Assembly: GCF_040676675.1 (NCBI RefSeq)
Contig: NZ_JBFAPK010000023.1
Span: forward strand, 62,001 to 126,000
DNA from: JBFAPK01 sp040676675
GTDB lineage: Bacteria > Actinomycetota > Actinomycetes > Mycobacteriales > Micromonosporaceae
Reading direction: 5' to 3'
Length of the DNA: 64,000 bases
Below are positions 25,413 through 34,367 of the stretch, piece after piece. Below the pieces are notes generated by a model. That model saw only the letters and a list, made by a program, of their open reading frames with translations. It was not told the DNA's origin and did not search any database. Position 1 is the stretch's first letter. Each line of letters begins with the position of its first letter. The position numbers and the translations under genes were made by a program.

Positions 25413-26099
25413 GTGGCGCGGGCGGCGACCGGCGCGACGACGGGCGGGGCGATGGGCGGACGGCCCGAGGCGGACCGGGCGATGGGCGAGCTGTACCACG
25501 CCAGCTACCGGCGGCTCGTCGCCCAGGTCTACGCCTTCACCACGGACCTGAACGAGGCGCAGGACGTGGTGCAGGAGGCGTTCACCCGCGCCCTGGCCCG
25601 GCCGCGCGGCCTGGCCGACGTGGACAACCCGGAGGCGTGGCTGCGTACCGTCGCGGTCAACGTCGTCCGCCGCCGCTGGCGCCGCCGCCGGCTGCTGGAC
25701 CTGATCCTGCTGCGCGACCGGCCGGTGGCCCACCTCGTGCAGCCCGCCCCCGGACCGGAGCGGGCCGACCTGCGCAGCGCGATGGCCGTGCTGCCCACCG
25801 CGTACCGCGAGGTCATCGTCCTGCACTACTTCGCCGACCTGCCGGTCGAGGAGATCGCCGGGCTGCTCGGCGTGCCGGCCGGAACCGTGAAGTCGCGCCT
25901 GTCCCGCGGCCGGTCGGCGCTGGCCGTCTCGCTCGGCGACTACCTGCCCGACCGGCCCGCAACCGACCGGCCGCCCGGCGCGGCACCGGACTGGCCAGGC
26001 GTCGGGCCGCCCGGCGCGGCGCCGGCCCGGCCAGGCGTCGGGCCCGCCGGGGCGGCGCCGGCCGCCGCGCCGGGCAACCCGGAGGTGAGACATGCCTGA
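25413..26099 (+). CDS. ECF RNA polymerase sigma factor (SigE-like)
   Basis: ECF sigma factor, up to 228 residues. Region 2 is LYHASYRRLVAQVYAFTTDL with EAQDVVQEAFTRAL; region 4 is LPTAYREVIVLHYFADLP followed by VEEIAGLLGVPAGTVKSRLS. A C-terminal Pro/Ala/Gly tail of about 45 residues carries a repeated PGVGPPGAAPA-like unit. The start is uncertain: GTG 25413 or ATG 25452 or 25482. The last 8 bases overlap the start of the membrane-anchored propeller gene, so the two are coupled. That partner lacks the zinc anti-sigma motif, yet its position makes it a likely regulator. Confidence 0.9.
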   Translation: MARAATGATTGGAMGGRPEADRAMGELYHASYRRLVAQVYAFTTDLNEAQDVVQEAFTRALARPRGLADVDNPEAWLRTVAVNVVRRRWRRRRLLDLILLRDRPVAHLVQPAPGPERADLRSAMAVLPTAYREVIVLHYFADLPVEEIAGLLGVPAGTVKSRLSRGRSALAVSLGDYLPDRPATDRPPGAAPDWPGVGPPGAAPARPGVGPAGAAPAAAPGNPEVRHA

Positions 26100-27333
26100 G
26101 CTGGACGTACGCCTCGCGCAGGGGCGGGTCGACCTGCTCGACCGCATCGACGGGCCACCGTTGGAACGGCTGCGACGACGCGCGGCTGCCCGGCGGCGCC
26201 GGCGAGGTCTCGGCGTCGCGGTGGCCCTGCTCGGCGTCGTCGCCGCGACCGCGCTCGCCGGGCGGGTGCTCGGGCCGGACGGGGCGCGCCCGGCGCCCGC
26301 CGCCAGCCCCTCGGCCGACCCCGCCTACTCCGCCGACGGCATCGTCGTCCACGGCCTCGTCGGCGGCGCCAACGTCTGGGAGCTGCCCGGCGCGATCGGC
26401 GACGTCGAGTTCACCGACCCGCGCCACGGCTACCTGCTCACCTCCTGCCCGGGCACCGACCCCTGCCGCCGGGACACCGCCCGGACCAGCGACGGCGGCC
26501 TGACCTGGACGGTCCACGAACTCCCGCCCGACGTGGCCCGGACCGCCGGCGGCGAGCTGCTGGCCTTTCCCGCCGGCCCGTTGATGATCACCGGCCCGAC
26601 GACGTACGCCTCGCTCGACGGGGGCGGGAGCTGGACGGCGGCGGACCCGCCCCCGGCCGGCACGGCGGCCGGTACCGCCGGACCGGACGACCTGCTGCGG
26701 CCGGGCGACGGCGGTACGGCCGGCTGCGGCGCGCAGGTGCGGCTCTGGCGTCAGGGCGCCGTGCACGACAGCGGGCCGGTACGGCAGCCGCCGCTGGGCG
26801 TCTGCTGGGTGGCGGACGCCCCGGCCACCGACGGTGGCTGGTGGGTCGGCGGGGTACGCGACGGGCGGGCCGTCGTGGCGGTGACCCGTGACGGCGGCGG
26901 CAGCTGGCAGTCGGCCGTGCTGGAGACGCCGCCCGGCGCCCTCGCCTCGGTCGAGGTCGCCCAGCTCGGCAGCCACGCCTACGCGGCCGTACTCGGACCG
27001 GGGGGCGAGCTGTACTCGCTGTGGCACTCGGCCGACGGGGGGCGGACGTTCGCCCGTACCCGGTCCGCCGGGGCCGGGGGCGGCGGGCCGGCGGCGCTGG
27101 CCGGCGCGCTGGTGCCGCTGCTCGACGGCCGGCTGCTGGTGGCCGGTACCGACCGGCGCTGGTACCTCAGCGCCGACGACGGGCGCAGCTTCCGCCGCGC
27201 GGAGGGGACCCTCCCCGCGGTCGGGCGGCTGGCCCGCACCCGGGCCGGGTACGTCGCCTACGACCTCTTCGGCAGCGGCTGGGTGGCCTTCTCGGCCGAC
27301 GGTACGACCTGGCGGAAGCTTCAGATCAGCTGA
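26092..27333 (+). CDS. Membrane-anchored Asp-box (BNR) propeller protein, putative sigma regulator
   Basis: Protein of 413 residues: an N-terminal cytoplasmic part of about 35 residues, an Arg-rich stop, one TM helix (GVAVALLGVVAATALAG, about 41-58), then an extracellular domain with at least five Asp-box/BNR repeats (SDGGLTW, LDGGGSW, RDGGGSW, ADGGRTF, ADDGRSF, SADGTTW), as in sialidase-like and photosynthesis-factor propellers. No catalytic sialidase residues are evident. It overlaps the ECF sigma gene by 8 bases and ends overlapping the convergent CorC-like gene by 8 bases. Inferred role: sensing outside the cell and controlling the sigma factor. Confidence 0.82.
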   Translation: MPELDVRLAQGRVDLLDRIDGPPLERLRRRAAARRRRRGLGVAVALLGVVAATALAGRVLGPDGARPAPAASPSADPAYSADGIVVHGLVGGANVWELPGAIGDVEFTDPRHGYLLTSCPGTDPCRRDTARTSDGGLTWTVHELPPDVARTAGGELLAFPAGPLMITGPTTYASLDGGGSWTAADPPPAGTAAGTAGPDDLLRPGDGGTAGCGAQVRLWRQGAVHDSGPVRQPPLGVCWVADAPATDGGWWVGGVRDGRAVVAVTRDGGGSWQSAVLETPPGALASVEVAQLGSHAYAAVLGPGGELYSLWHSADGGRTFARTRSAGAGGGGPAALAGALVPLLDGRLLVAGTDRRWYLSADDGRSFRRAEGTLPAVGRLARTRAGYVAYDLFGSGWVAFSADGTTWRKLQIS

Positions 27334-28447
27334 GCCGCGACGGCCCGCCCGGCGGCTGCGAGGGAGTCGGCGGCGGCTGGGACGGTGCCGGCGACAACGA
27401 GGCGGGCGGCGGCTGCGGCGGGGCGGTCCGGCGCTGCTCGGGCAGCCGGGCCGGGGAGATCGCCACCCGGGCCACCCGGCGGCCCTCCAGCGCCAGCACC
27501 CGCAGCACCCAGCCGCCGGGCTCGACCCCGTCGGACCCGCGCGCGAGCGGGTCGTGGGCGCCCGGCCCGGCGTACGGGTCCGCATGTCCGAGCGGGCGCA
27601 CGTCCTCCCCGCTCACCTGCACCTCGTCCCCGCTGACGGGCAGCCGGCCCAGGGCGGCCATCACGAACCCGCCCACCGTCTCGTACGGGCCGGCGGGCAG
27701 GGCGAAGCCGGTCCGCTCGGCGAAGTCCGCCAGGTTGAGGCGCCCGTCGACCACCGCGGGCACCCCGGCGAGCACCGGCTCGGGCGCGGCGTCGTACTCG
27801 TCGTGGATCTCGCCGACCAGCTCCTCGATCAGGTCTTCGAGGGTGACGATGCCAGCGGTACCGCCGTACTCGTCGACCACCACGGCGAGGTGCTGCCGCT
27901 CCCGGCGCATCTCGGTGAGCGCGGCCAGCACCCGCTTGCTGCCGGGCAACTGCTTGACCTCCCGGGTGAGTTCCCGGATCGTGCCGCGCCCGTCGTCGTC
28001 CGGGCGGAGCAGCACGTCGCGCAGGTGCACGAAGCCGATCACGTCGTCGTGCGTACCGTCCACCACCGGGTAGCGGGTATGCGTCTCGGTCCGGACCAGC
28101 TGCGCCGCCTCCTTGAGGGTGAGCCCCGCGGCGAGGAAGGTCACCTCGGTGCGGGGCATCATCACCTCGCGGACCAGGCTGGCGCCGGCGACGAGGACCT
28201 CCTCCAGGATCCGGCGCTCGTCCGGGTCGATCCGAGTGTTCGCCGCGACCAGGGCGCGCAGCTCGGCCTCGCTGATCCGCTCCCGGCCGGCGCCGGGGGT
28301 GGCCCCGAGCACGTCGGTGACCAGCCGGGTGGCCGAGTCGGCGGCCCGGACGATGACCCGGGCCAACCCGCGGGCCAGTGGCCCGGGTTGCCGTCGAGGA
28401 CGCCCCGGCGTGCTGCGCCGGGGCCCGGTACTGCCGGATTCCCGCAT
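27326..28447 (-). CDS. CorC/TlyC-like CBS-domain protein lacking DUF21
   Basis: Protein of about 373 residues from ATG 28447. It has the cytoplasmic half of the hemolysin-C/CorC family: ISEAELRALVAANTRID linker, two CBS domains (VMMPRTEVTFLAAGLTLKEA; VVVDEYGGTAGIVTLEDLIE) and a C-terminal CorC_HlyC transporter-associated domain, then a Pro/Ser-rich tail. The N-terminal DUF21 membrane domain seen in most actinobacterial members is missing, and there is no space for it because galE begins 167 bases away on the other strand. It may be a soluble CorC type. Confidence 0.87.
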   Translation of the reverse strand: MRESGSTGPRRSTPGRPRRQPGPLARGLARVIVRAADSATRLVTDVLGATPGAGRERISEAELRALVAANTRIDPDERRILEEVLVAGASLVREVMMPRTEVTFLAAGLTLKEAAQLVRTETHTRYPVVDGTHDDVIGFVHLRDVLLRPDDDGRGTIRELTREVKQLPGSKRVLAALTEMRRERQHLAVVVDEYGGTAGIVTLEDLIEELVGEIHDEYDAAPEPVLAGVPAVVDGRLNLADFAERTGFALPAGPYETVGGFVMAALGRLPVSGDEVQVSGEDVRPLGHADPYAGPGAHDPLARGSDGVEPGGWVLRVLALEGRRVARVAISPARLPEQRRTAPPQPPPASLSPAPSQPPPTPSQPPGGPSRLS

Positions 28448-28614
28448 GCCAGAGATGGTAGACACGGGGGTCGGCCGACGTGGGCACCATGGCCGGATCC
28501 GAATGTTCGGTTCTGTTGGATAATGGTCGAAAATGATGGACGTGCCGGGGCGAGCGCCGCCGGCACGACGTCGACCGGTACCGCCGGCGCAGCGCCGGCG
28601 CGGAGGAGGCATAC

Positions 28615-29610
28615 GTGAAACTTCTCGTCACCGGGGGCGCCGGCTACATCGGCAGCGTCGTCACCAGGATGCTGATCGACGCCGGGCACCAGGTCGTCGT
28701 CCTCGACGACCTGCGTACCGGTCACGCCGAGGCCCTCGCCCCGGAGGCGACGTTCGTCCGCGCCGCCGTCAGCGAGGCCGCCCAGGTGCTCACGCCGGAC
28801 GCCGGCTTCGACGGGGTGCTGCACTTCGCCGCGCTGATCCAGGCCGGCGAGTCGATGATCAAGCCGGAGCTGTACTGGACCAACAACACGGTCGGTTCGC
28901 TCGCGCTGCTCGACGCCGTACGCGCCGCCCGGGTCCCCCGCTTCGTCTTCTCCTCCACCGCGGCCGTCTACGGCAACCCCACCGAGCTGCCGATCCCCGA
29001 GACCGCCGCCACCGCGCCGACCAACACGTACGGCGCCACCAAGCTCGCGGTCGACATGGCGCTGACCTCGGAGGCGATCGCCCACGACCTCGCCGCGGTC
29101 TCGCTGCGCTACTTCAACGTCGCCGGCGCGTACCTGCGCCCCGGCATCGCCATCGGCGAGCGGCACGACCCGGAGAGCCACCTGATCCCGATCGCGCTCC
29201 AGGTGGCCGCCGGGCAGCGGGAGAAGCTGCAGCTCTTCGGCGACGACTACCCGACCGTCGACGGGACCTGTGTGCGCGACTACATCCACGTCGAGGACCT
29301 GGCCCGGGCGCACCTGCTGGCGCTGGAGGCGGCCACCCCGGGCCGGCACCGGATCTACAACCTCGGCAACGGCAACGGCTTCAGCAACCGGCAGCTGGTC
29401 GAGGTGGTCCGCGAGGTGACCGGGCACCCGATCCCGGTCGAGGTCGCGCCCCGGCGCGAGGGCGACCCGGCCGAGCTGGTCGCCTCCTCGGCCCGGGCCC
29501 GCGAGGAGCTGGGCTGGACGCCGGCCAAGCCGACGCTGCGGGACATGGTCGGCGACGCCTGGGCCTTCTACCAGCAGGGACCGACCCAGCAGCGGGGGGC
29601 GGGCGCATGA
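28615..29610 (+). CDS. galE: UDP-glucose 4-epimerase
   Basis: Extended SDR of 331 residues interconverting UDP-glucose and UDP-galactose. The NAD loop GGAGYIGS is at residues 7-14; the catalytic Ser and Tyr-x3-Lys are in SSTAAVYGNP and YGATK. Start is a GTG at 28615 after GGAGGAGG. It overlaps galK by four bases (ATGA), so the two act as a Leloir-pathway pair. A 7-bp hairpin made of GCCGGC repeats stands just upstream of the ribosome site. Confidence 0.96.
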   Translation: MKLLVTGGAGYIGSVVTRMLIDAGHQVVVLDDLRTGHAEALAPEATFVRAAVSEAAQVLTPDAGFDGVLHFAALIQAGESMIKPELYWTNNTVGSLALLDAVRAARVPRFVFSSTAAVYGNPTELPIPETAATAPTNTYGATKLAVDMALTSEAIAHDLAAVSLRYFNVAGAYLRPGIAIGERHDPESHLIPIALQVAAGQREKLQLFGDDYPTVDGTCVRDYIHVEDLARAHLLALEAATPGRHRIYNLGNGNGFSNRQLVEVVREVTGHPIPVEVAPRREGDPAELVASSARAREELGWTPAKPTLRDMVGDAWAFYQQGPTQQRGAGA

Positions 29611-30764
29611 CCGGCGAGGTCGCGGCCCGCGCCGCCAAGGGCTTCACCGCCGAGTACGGCGACCGGCCCGCCGGCAGCTGGGCCGCGCCGGGCCGGGTCA
29701 ACCTGATCGGCGAGCACACCGACTACAACGACGGCTTCGTGCTGCCGTTCGCGTTGCCACAGCTCACCGTGGTCGCCGCCGCCCCGGTCGAGGAGCGCCG
29801 CTGGACCGTCTGGTCGGAGCAGTCCGGCGAACAGATCTCGTTCGATGGCTCGGCGCTGCGCCCGGGCGCGGTGCCCGACTGGGGCGCGTACGTGGCCGGG
29901 GTCGTCTGGGCGCTGGCCGACGCCGGGTTCGACGTACCGGGAGCGCGGCTGGCCATCGCCTCCGACGTACCGCTGGGCGCCGGGCTCTCCTCGTCGGCCG
30001 CGCTGGAGTCGGCGGTGCTCACCGCGCTGGTCGACCTCGGCGGACTGGAGCTGCCGGTCGACGACCGCCCGGCGGTGGCGCAGCGGGCCGAGAACGTCTA
30101 CGCCGGGGCGCCCACCGGAATCATGGACCAGTCCGCCTCGATCCGCTGCCGGGAGGGGCACGCCCTCTTCCTGGACTGCCGCTCGCTGGCGGTCGAGCAG
30201 ATCCCGTTCGACTGCGCGGCCGCCGGGCTCGCCGTACTCGTGATCGACACCCGCGCGCCGCACCGGCACGTGGGCGGCGAGTACGCGGCCCGGCGCGCCG
30301 CCTGCGAGGCGGCCGCGGAGCGGCTGGGCGTACCGGCGCTGCGCGACGTCGCGTTCGAGGAGCTGGACGCGGCGCTGGCGCGGCTCGACGATCCGGTGGT
30401 ACGCCGCCGGGCCCGGCACGTGGTCACCGAGAACCGGCGGGTGCTCGACACGGTCGAGCTGCTCCGGGTCGACCGGATCCGGGAGATCGGACCGCTGCTG
30501 ACCGCGTCGCACGCCTCGATGCGGAACGACTTCGAGATCACCGTCCCGGAGGTCGACACGGCCGTCGAGGCGGCGCTGGCCGCCGGGGCGTACGGGGCGC
30601 GGATGACCGGCGGCGGCTTCGGCGGTTGCGTGCTGGCGCTGGTCGACGCGTCCGCCGCCGACGCGGTGGCCGCCGCCGTCGCCGACGCGTACGCCGCCCG
30701 CGGCTTCGCCGCGCCGCTCTCGTTCACCGTCACCCCCGGCCCCGGCGCCACCCGGCTGGACTGA
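29607..30764 (+). CDS. galK: Galactokinase
   Basis: GHMP kinase of 385 residues phosphorylating galactose at C1. Signature motifs: GRVNLIGEHTDYNDGFVLP near residue 30, PLGAGLSSSAALE (ATP loop) near residue 120, and GGGFGGCVLAL near the C-terminus. The ATG overlaps the galE stop (ATGA). galT is not in the window. Downstream, the last 18 bases of the gene are repeated exactly 41 bases later, ahead of a terminator. Confidence 0.96.
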   Translation: MTGEVAARAAKGFTAEYGDRPAGSWAAPGRVNLIGEHTDYNDGFVLPFALPQLTVVAAAPVEERRWTVWSEQSGEQISFDGSALRPGAVPDWGAYVAGVVWALADAGFDVPGARLAIASDVPLGAGLSSSAALESAVLTALVDLGGLELPVDDRPAVAQRAENVYAGAPTGIMDQSASIRCREGHALFLDCRSLAVEQIPFDCAAAGLAVLVIDTRAPHRHVGGEYAARRAACEAAAERLGVPALRDVAFEELDAALARLDDPVVRRRARHVVTENRRVLDTVELLRVDRIREIGPLLTASHASMRNDFEITVPEVDTAVEAALAAGAYGARMTGGGFGGCVLALVDASAADAVAAAVADAYAARGFAAPLSFTVTPGPGATRLD

Positions 30765-30811
30765 CCGGCACCGGCCCCCTGTCGTCCGCCACCCGGCTGG
30801 ACTGATCAGAA

Positions 30812-30851
30812 CCGGCCCTCTGCCATCGGCTCGCCGACGGCAGAGGGCCGG
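30812..30851. terminator. Bidirectional terminator between galK and cysN
   Basis: Perfect 13-bp arms CCGGCCCTCTGCC / GGCAGAGGGCCGG (30812-30824, 30839-30851), with a further inner pairing TCGGC/GCCGA. It lies between two convergent genes, where a shared terminator is expected. Confidence 0.85.
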
Positions 30852-30938
30852 CGTCCGCTCCCGCGCCGCGCCGGCCGTACCCCGGCCCGCCCGGCCGGTG
30901 CCGTGCTCGGCCGCTCGGTTGGTACCGCGCCCGGCCGC

Positions 30939-32246
30939 TCAGCTGGTGCCGATGATCATGCCGGCGGCGACGGTGCGGTTGGTGGCCTCGTCGATCAGGA
31001 CGAACCCGCCCGTGGTGCGGTTGCGCTGGTACTCGTCGGCCAGCAGCGGCACCGTCGTACGCAACCGGACCCGGCCGATCTCGTTGAGCCGCAGCTCGGT
31101 CGCCTCCTCGTCCCGGTGCAGCGAGTTCACGTCCAGGCGGTACTGCAGGCCGCGCACGATCGTCCGCGCGTTGCGGGTGGTGTGCTTCACCGCGTACCGG
31201 CCGCCGACCCGCAGCGGCTGCGACTCGTCCATCCAGCACAGCATCGCGTCGACGTCCTGGGTCACCGCGGGCGCGTTGTTCGGACGGCAGATCATGTCCC
31301 CGCGGGAGATGTCGATCTCGTCGGTCAGCCGCACGGTGACCGACATCGGCGGAAACGCCTCGGCCACCGGCCCGTCCGCCGTCTCGATCGAGGCGATCCG
31401 GCTGGTGAACCCCGACGGCAGCACCATCACCTCGTCGCCGGGCTTGAGCACCCCCGAGGCGACCTGCCCGGCGTACCCCCGGTAGTCGGTGACCGTGGTC
31501 GACTGCGGCCGGATCACGTACTGCACCGGAAATCGCACGTCCACCAGGTTCCGGTCCGAGGCGATGTGCACCCGCTCCAGGTGGTGCAGCAACGACGGCC
31601 CCTCGTACCACGGCATCCGCGCGGACCGGGACACGATGTTGTCGCCGTGCAGCGCCGACACCGGCACCACCGTGAGGTCCGGCGCGGACAGCTTCGCCGC
31701 GAACGCCGTGAACTCGTCGGCGATCCGCTCGAAGACCTCCCGCGAGAAGTCCACCAGGTCCATCTTGTTCACGCAGAGCACCAGGTGCGGCACCCGCAGC
31801 AACGAGCACAGGAACGCGTGCCGGCGGGACTGCTCCACCAGCCCCTTACGGGCGTCCACCAGGATCAACGCCAGGTCGGCCGTGGACGCCCCGGTCACCA
31901 TGTTCCGCGTGTACTGCACGTGCCCCGGGGTGTCCGCGATGATGAACTTCCGCCGCGGCGTGGCGAAGTACCGGTACGCCACGTCGATGGTGATGCCCTG
32001 TTCGCGCTCGGCCCGCAGCCCGTCGGTCAGCAGCGCCAGGTTCGTGTACTCGTCCCCCCGCGCCGCGCTCACCGCCTCGACCGCCGCCAACTGGTCCGTG
32101 AACAGGGACTTCGTGTCGTACAATAGCCGACCGATCAGCGTCGACTTGCCGTCGTCGACGCTGCCCGCGGTGGCGAACCGCAGCAACTCCGTCACCCGCG
32201 ACCCGTCGGCCGCGCCCACCTGCTCGGTCACCGGCGTCACCGTCAT
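30939..32246 (-). CDS. cysN: Sulfate adenylyltransferase subunit 1 (GTPase)
   Basis: Large subunit of ATP sulfurylase, 435 residues, an EF-Tu-like GTPase that drives formation of adenosine 5'-phosphosulfate from ATP and sulfate. Motifs: GSVDDGKSTLIGRLLYD near residue 30, DTPGHVQYTRNM, NKMDLVDF. No APS kinase (CysC) domain is fused at the end, the length stopping after the elongation-factor-like barrels. Start ATG 32246 shares one base with the cysD stop (TGATG), so translation is coupled. Confidence 0.96.
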   Translation of the reverse strand: MTVTPVTEQVGAADGSRVTELLRFATAGSVDDGKSTLIGRLLYDTKSLFTDQLAAVEAVSAARGDEYTNLALLTDGLRAEREQGITIDVAYRYFATPRRKFIIADTPGHVQYTRNMVTGASTADLALILVDARKGLVEQSRRHAFLCSLLRVPHLVLCVNKMDLVDFSREVFERIADEFTAFAAKLSAPDLTVVPVSALHGDNIVSRSARMPWYEGPSLLHHLERVHIASDRNLVDVRFPVQYVIRPQSTTVTDYRGYAGQVASGVLKPGDEVMVLPSGFTSRIASIETADGPVAEAFPPMSVTVRLTDEIDISRGDMICRPNNAPAVTQDVDAMLCWMDESQPLRVGGRYAVKHTTRNARTIVRGLQYRLDVNSLHRDEEATELRLNEIGRVRLRTTVPLLADEYQRNRTTGGFVLIDEATNRTVAAGMIIGTS

Positions 32247-33160
32247 CAGAAGTAGCCCTCCCGCTTGCGGTCCTCCATCGCCGCCTCGCTGACCCGGTCG
32301 TCACCCCGGGTCGCGCCGCGTTCGGTCAGCCGGGTCGCGGCCACCTCCGCGATCACCTCGGCCACCGTGGCCGCCCGCGAGGCCACCGCCGCCGTGCACG
32401 AGGCGTCCCCCACCGTCCGGTACCGCACCCGCGCCACGAACGGCGCCTCACCCGAGCGGGGTGGCAGGAACTCGTTCACCCCGTACAGCATGCCGTCGCG
32501 CTCCACCACCTCGCGCTCGTGCGCGTAGTAGATCGACGGCAGCGCCAGCCCCTCCCGGGCGATGTAGTGCCAGACGTCCAGCTCGGTCCAGTTCGACAGC
32601 GGGAACACCCGGATCGACTCCCCCGGGTGGTGCCGGCCGTTGTACAGCGACCACAGCTCCGGCCGCTGGTTCTTCGGATCCCACTGGCCGAACTCGTCGC
32701 GGAAACTGAAGACCCGCTCCTTCGCCCGCGCCTTCTCCTCGTCCCGCCGCGCCCCGCCGAACAACGCGTCGAACCGGTACTTCTCCACCGCCGCCAACAA
32801 CACCGGCGTCTGGATGCGGTTGCGGGTGCCGTCCGGCGACTCCCGTACCAGCCCCGCCTCCAGCGCCTCCGGCACGCTCGCGACCAGCAGTTGCAGGCCC
32901 AGCTCGGCCACCCGCCGGTCCCGGAACTCCAACACCTCGGGGAAGTTGTGGCCGGTGTCCACGTGCATCACCGGGAACGGGATGCCCGCCGGGGCGAACG
33001 CCTTCTGCGCCAGCCGGAGCATCACGATCGAGTCCTTGCCGCCGGAGAAGAGCAACACCGGCCGCTCCAACTCCGCCACCACCTCGCGGAAGACGAAGAT
33101 GCTCTCCGCCTCCAGCGCGTCCAGGTGGGAAACCCGGTACGCCGCGCTCGTGCCCGTCAC
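32246..33160 (-). CDS. cysD: Sulfate adenylyltransferase subunit 2
   Basis: PP-loop subunit of ATP sulfurylase, about 304 residues, which adenylates sulfate. The PP-loop LLFSGGKDSIVMLRL is near residue 36, with FGGARRDEEKARAKERVFS and NWTELDVWHYI further on. I place the start at GTG 33160, which overlaps by four bases (GTGA) the stop of a 53-codon upstream ORF and has GGGGGTG just before it; a GTG at 33169 is the alternative. With cysN and the phosphatase upstream it forms a sulfate activation locus. Confidence 0.94.
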   Translation of the reverse strand: MTGTSAAYRVSHLDALEAESIFVFREVVAELERPVLLFSGGKDSIVMLRLAQKAFAPAGIPFPVMHVDTGHNFPEVLEFRDRRVAELGLQLLVASVPEALEAGLVRESPDGTRNRIQTPVLLAAVEKYRFDALFGGARRDEEKARAKERVFSFRDEFGQWDPKNQRPELWSLYNGRHHPGESIRVFPLSNWTELDVWHYIAREGLALPSIYYAHEREVVERDGMLYGVNEFLPPRSGEAPFVARVRYRTVGDASCTAAVASRAATVAEVIAEVAATRLTERGATRGDDRVSEAAMEDRKREGYF

Positions 33161-33318
33161 GCGGACCACCCCCGGTACGGCGAGCGGGCCGCGCGGCCGG
33201 CGGCCCGGTTCGGGGGGACGGCGGCGCGGGACGGGTCGACGGCGCGGGACGGACAGGAATCGGCCGTGGACGGGAAGAGGGCGACACGGGCCGGACAGCG
33301 GGCGGCGGGCGTGGTCAT
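33157..33318 (-). CDS. Possible 53-residue leader ORF before cysD
   Basis: ATG 33318 opens a frame of 53 codons that starts MTTPAARCPARVALFPST and ends in a GTGA overlap with cysD. It has two Cys codons (positions 8 and 22), is Arg/Pro/Ala-rich and matches no family I know. GGA stands 9 bases before the ATG. The position suggests a leader peptide coupling or attenuating cysDN translation, but random open frames are common at this GC content, so it remains tentative. Confidence 0.35.
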   Translation of the reverse strand: MTTPAARCPARVALFPSTADSCPSRAVDPSRAAVPPNRAAGRAARSPYRGWSA

Positions 33319-33467
33319 CCGAATTCCAGACCTTTCCGGTCGGTCAAGTCAAGATGACGACCAGCGTACCCCGGATACCCCTGGCGCGTCCCTCCCCGCC
33401 TTCGCCGGGAACCCGGCGCGCGGGCGGTCCACCAGCGCGTGACCCCGGCCGGCCGGGCGCAGAGGCG

Positions 33468-34298
33468 CTATCCGCCGTGCTGCCGCAGCGCCGCGAGCAG
33501 CGGAACGGCCAGGTCCTTGCGGCAGACCACCAGGTCGGGCAGGCGCGGATCGGCCTCGTTGTATCTCAACGCAGAACCGTCGATCCGGGAAGCGTGCAGA
33601 CCGGTGGCCATCGCCACAGCCACCGGGGCGGCCGAGTCCCACTCGTACTGGCCACCCGCGTGCACGTACGCGTCCACGTCCCCGGCGATCACCGCCGCGA
33701 TCTTCGCCCCGGCCGAACCCATCGGCACCAACCGCGCGCCCAGCGCCTCCGCGAGATCCTCTAGGAACGCCGGCGGTCGGCTCCGGCTCGCCGCCAGCAG
33801 GATCGGCCGCCCGCTACCGGCACTGGCCGCCTCCGCCGTCAGCGGTGGGTACGCCGGCGGAAAATCCGTACCGAGCACCCGGTGCTGAGCCGGCAACGCC
33901 ACCGCCCCGCCCACCAGCCCGTGCTCCTGCGACGCCCGCCGCGCCCAGAGCGCCACGTGCACCGCCCAGTCCGCCCGGCCCTCCTCGGCGAACTCCCGCG
34001 TACCGTCCAGCGGGTCGACGATCCACACCCGCTCGGCACTCAGCCGCGGTACCGCCCCGTCGACCCCGGCCGCCCACGCCAGCCGGGCGCCCTCGTCCTC
34101 CTCCGACAGCACCGCGTCCGCCGGGCGCCACCGCGCCAGCTCCGTACGGAGCAGGTCGTGCGAGACCTTGTCGCCCGCCGCCCGCAGCGCGCCCGGGTCG
34201 GCGTACCCCAGCTCGGCCCGGACCTCGACCAACGCCTGACCGGCGCGCTCGGCGAGCCAGCGCGCGAACGCCGCGTCGAGCATCGGGGGACTGCCCAT
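33468..34298 (-). CDS. cysQ: 3'(2'),5'-bisphosphate nucleotidase (CysQ-like)
   Basis: Inositol monophosphatase-fold enzyme of about 276 residues. Metal-binding motifs are LSEEDEGARLAW (Glu-Glu-Asp) and WIVDPLDGTREFAEEG near residue 90, with WDSAAPVAVA near the end. CysQ removes the 3' phosphate of PAP or PAPS, recycling the by-product of sulfate assimilation, which fits the cysD-cysN neighbours. Inositol or fructose phosphatase activity cannot be excluded. ATG 34298 lies 7 bases after GGAG. Confidence 0.87.
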   Translation of the reverse strand: MGSPPMLDAAFARWLAERAGQALVEVRAELGYADPGALRAAGDKVSHDLLRTELARWRPADAVLSEEDEGARLAWAAGVDGAVPRLSAERVWIVDPLDGTREFAEEGRADWAVHVALWARRASQEHGLVGGAVALPAQHRVLGTDFPPAYPPLTAEAASAGSGRPILLAASRSRPPAFLEDLAEALGARLVPMGSAGAKIAAVIAGDVDAYVHAGGQYEWDSAAPVAVAMATGLHASRIDGSALRYNEADPRLPDLVVCRKDLAVPLLAALRQHGG

Positions 34299-34367
34299 CA
34301 CCGATCTCCGATCCTGCCGACCGCGTCGCCGTCCCCGGGCGCGCTCTGGTCACCGATCGTCTCCACC

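Noticed and set aside
24207..26147. A 646-codon frame fusing a long N-terminus to trpS
   Set aside because: The extra part is antisense to the ECF sigma gene and has no homology; the TrpRS start at 25232 is normal.
25813..27585. A 590-codon minus-strand frame opposite the propeller gene
   Set aside because: Low-complexity Arg/Pro/Ala shadow; the plus strand carries the Asp-box motifs.
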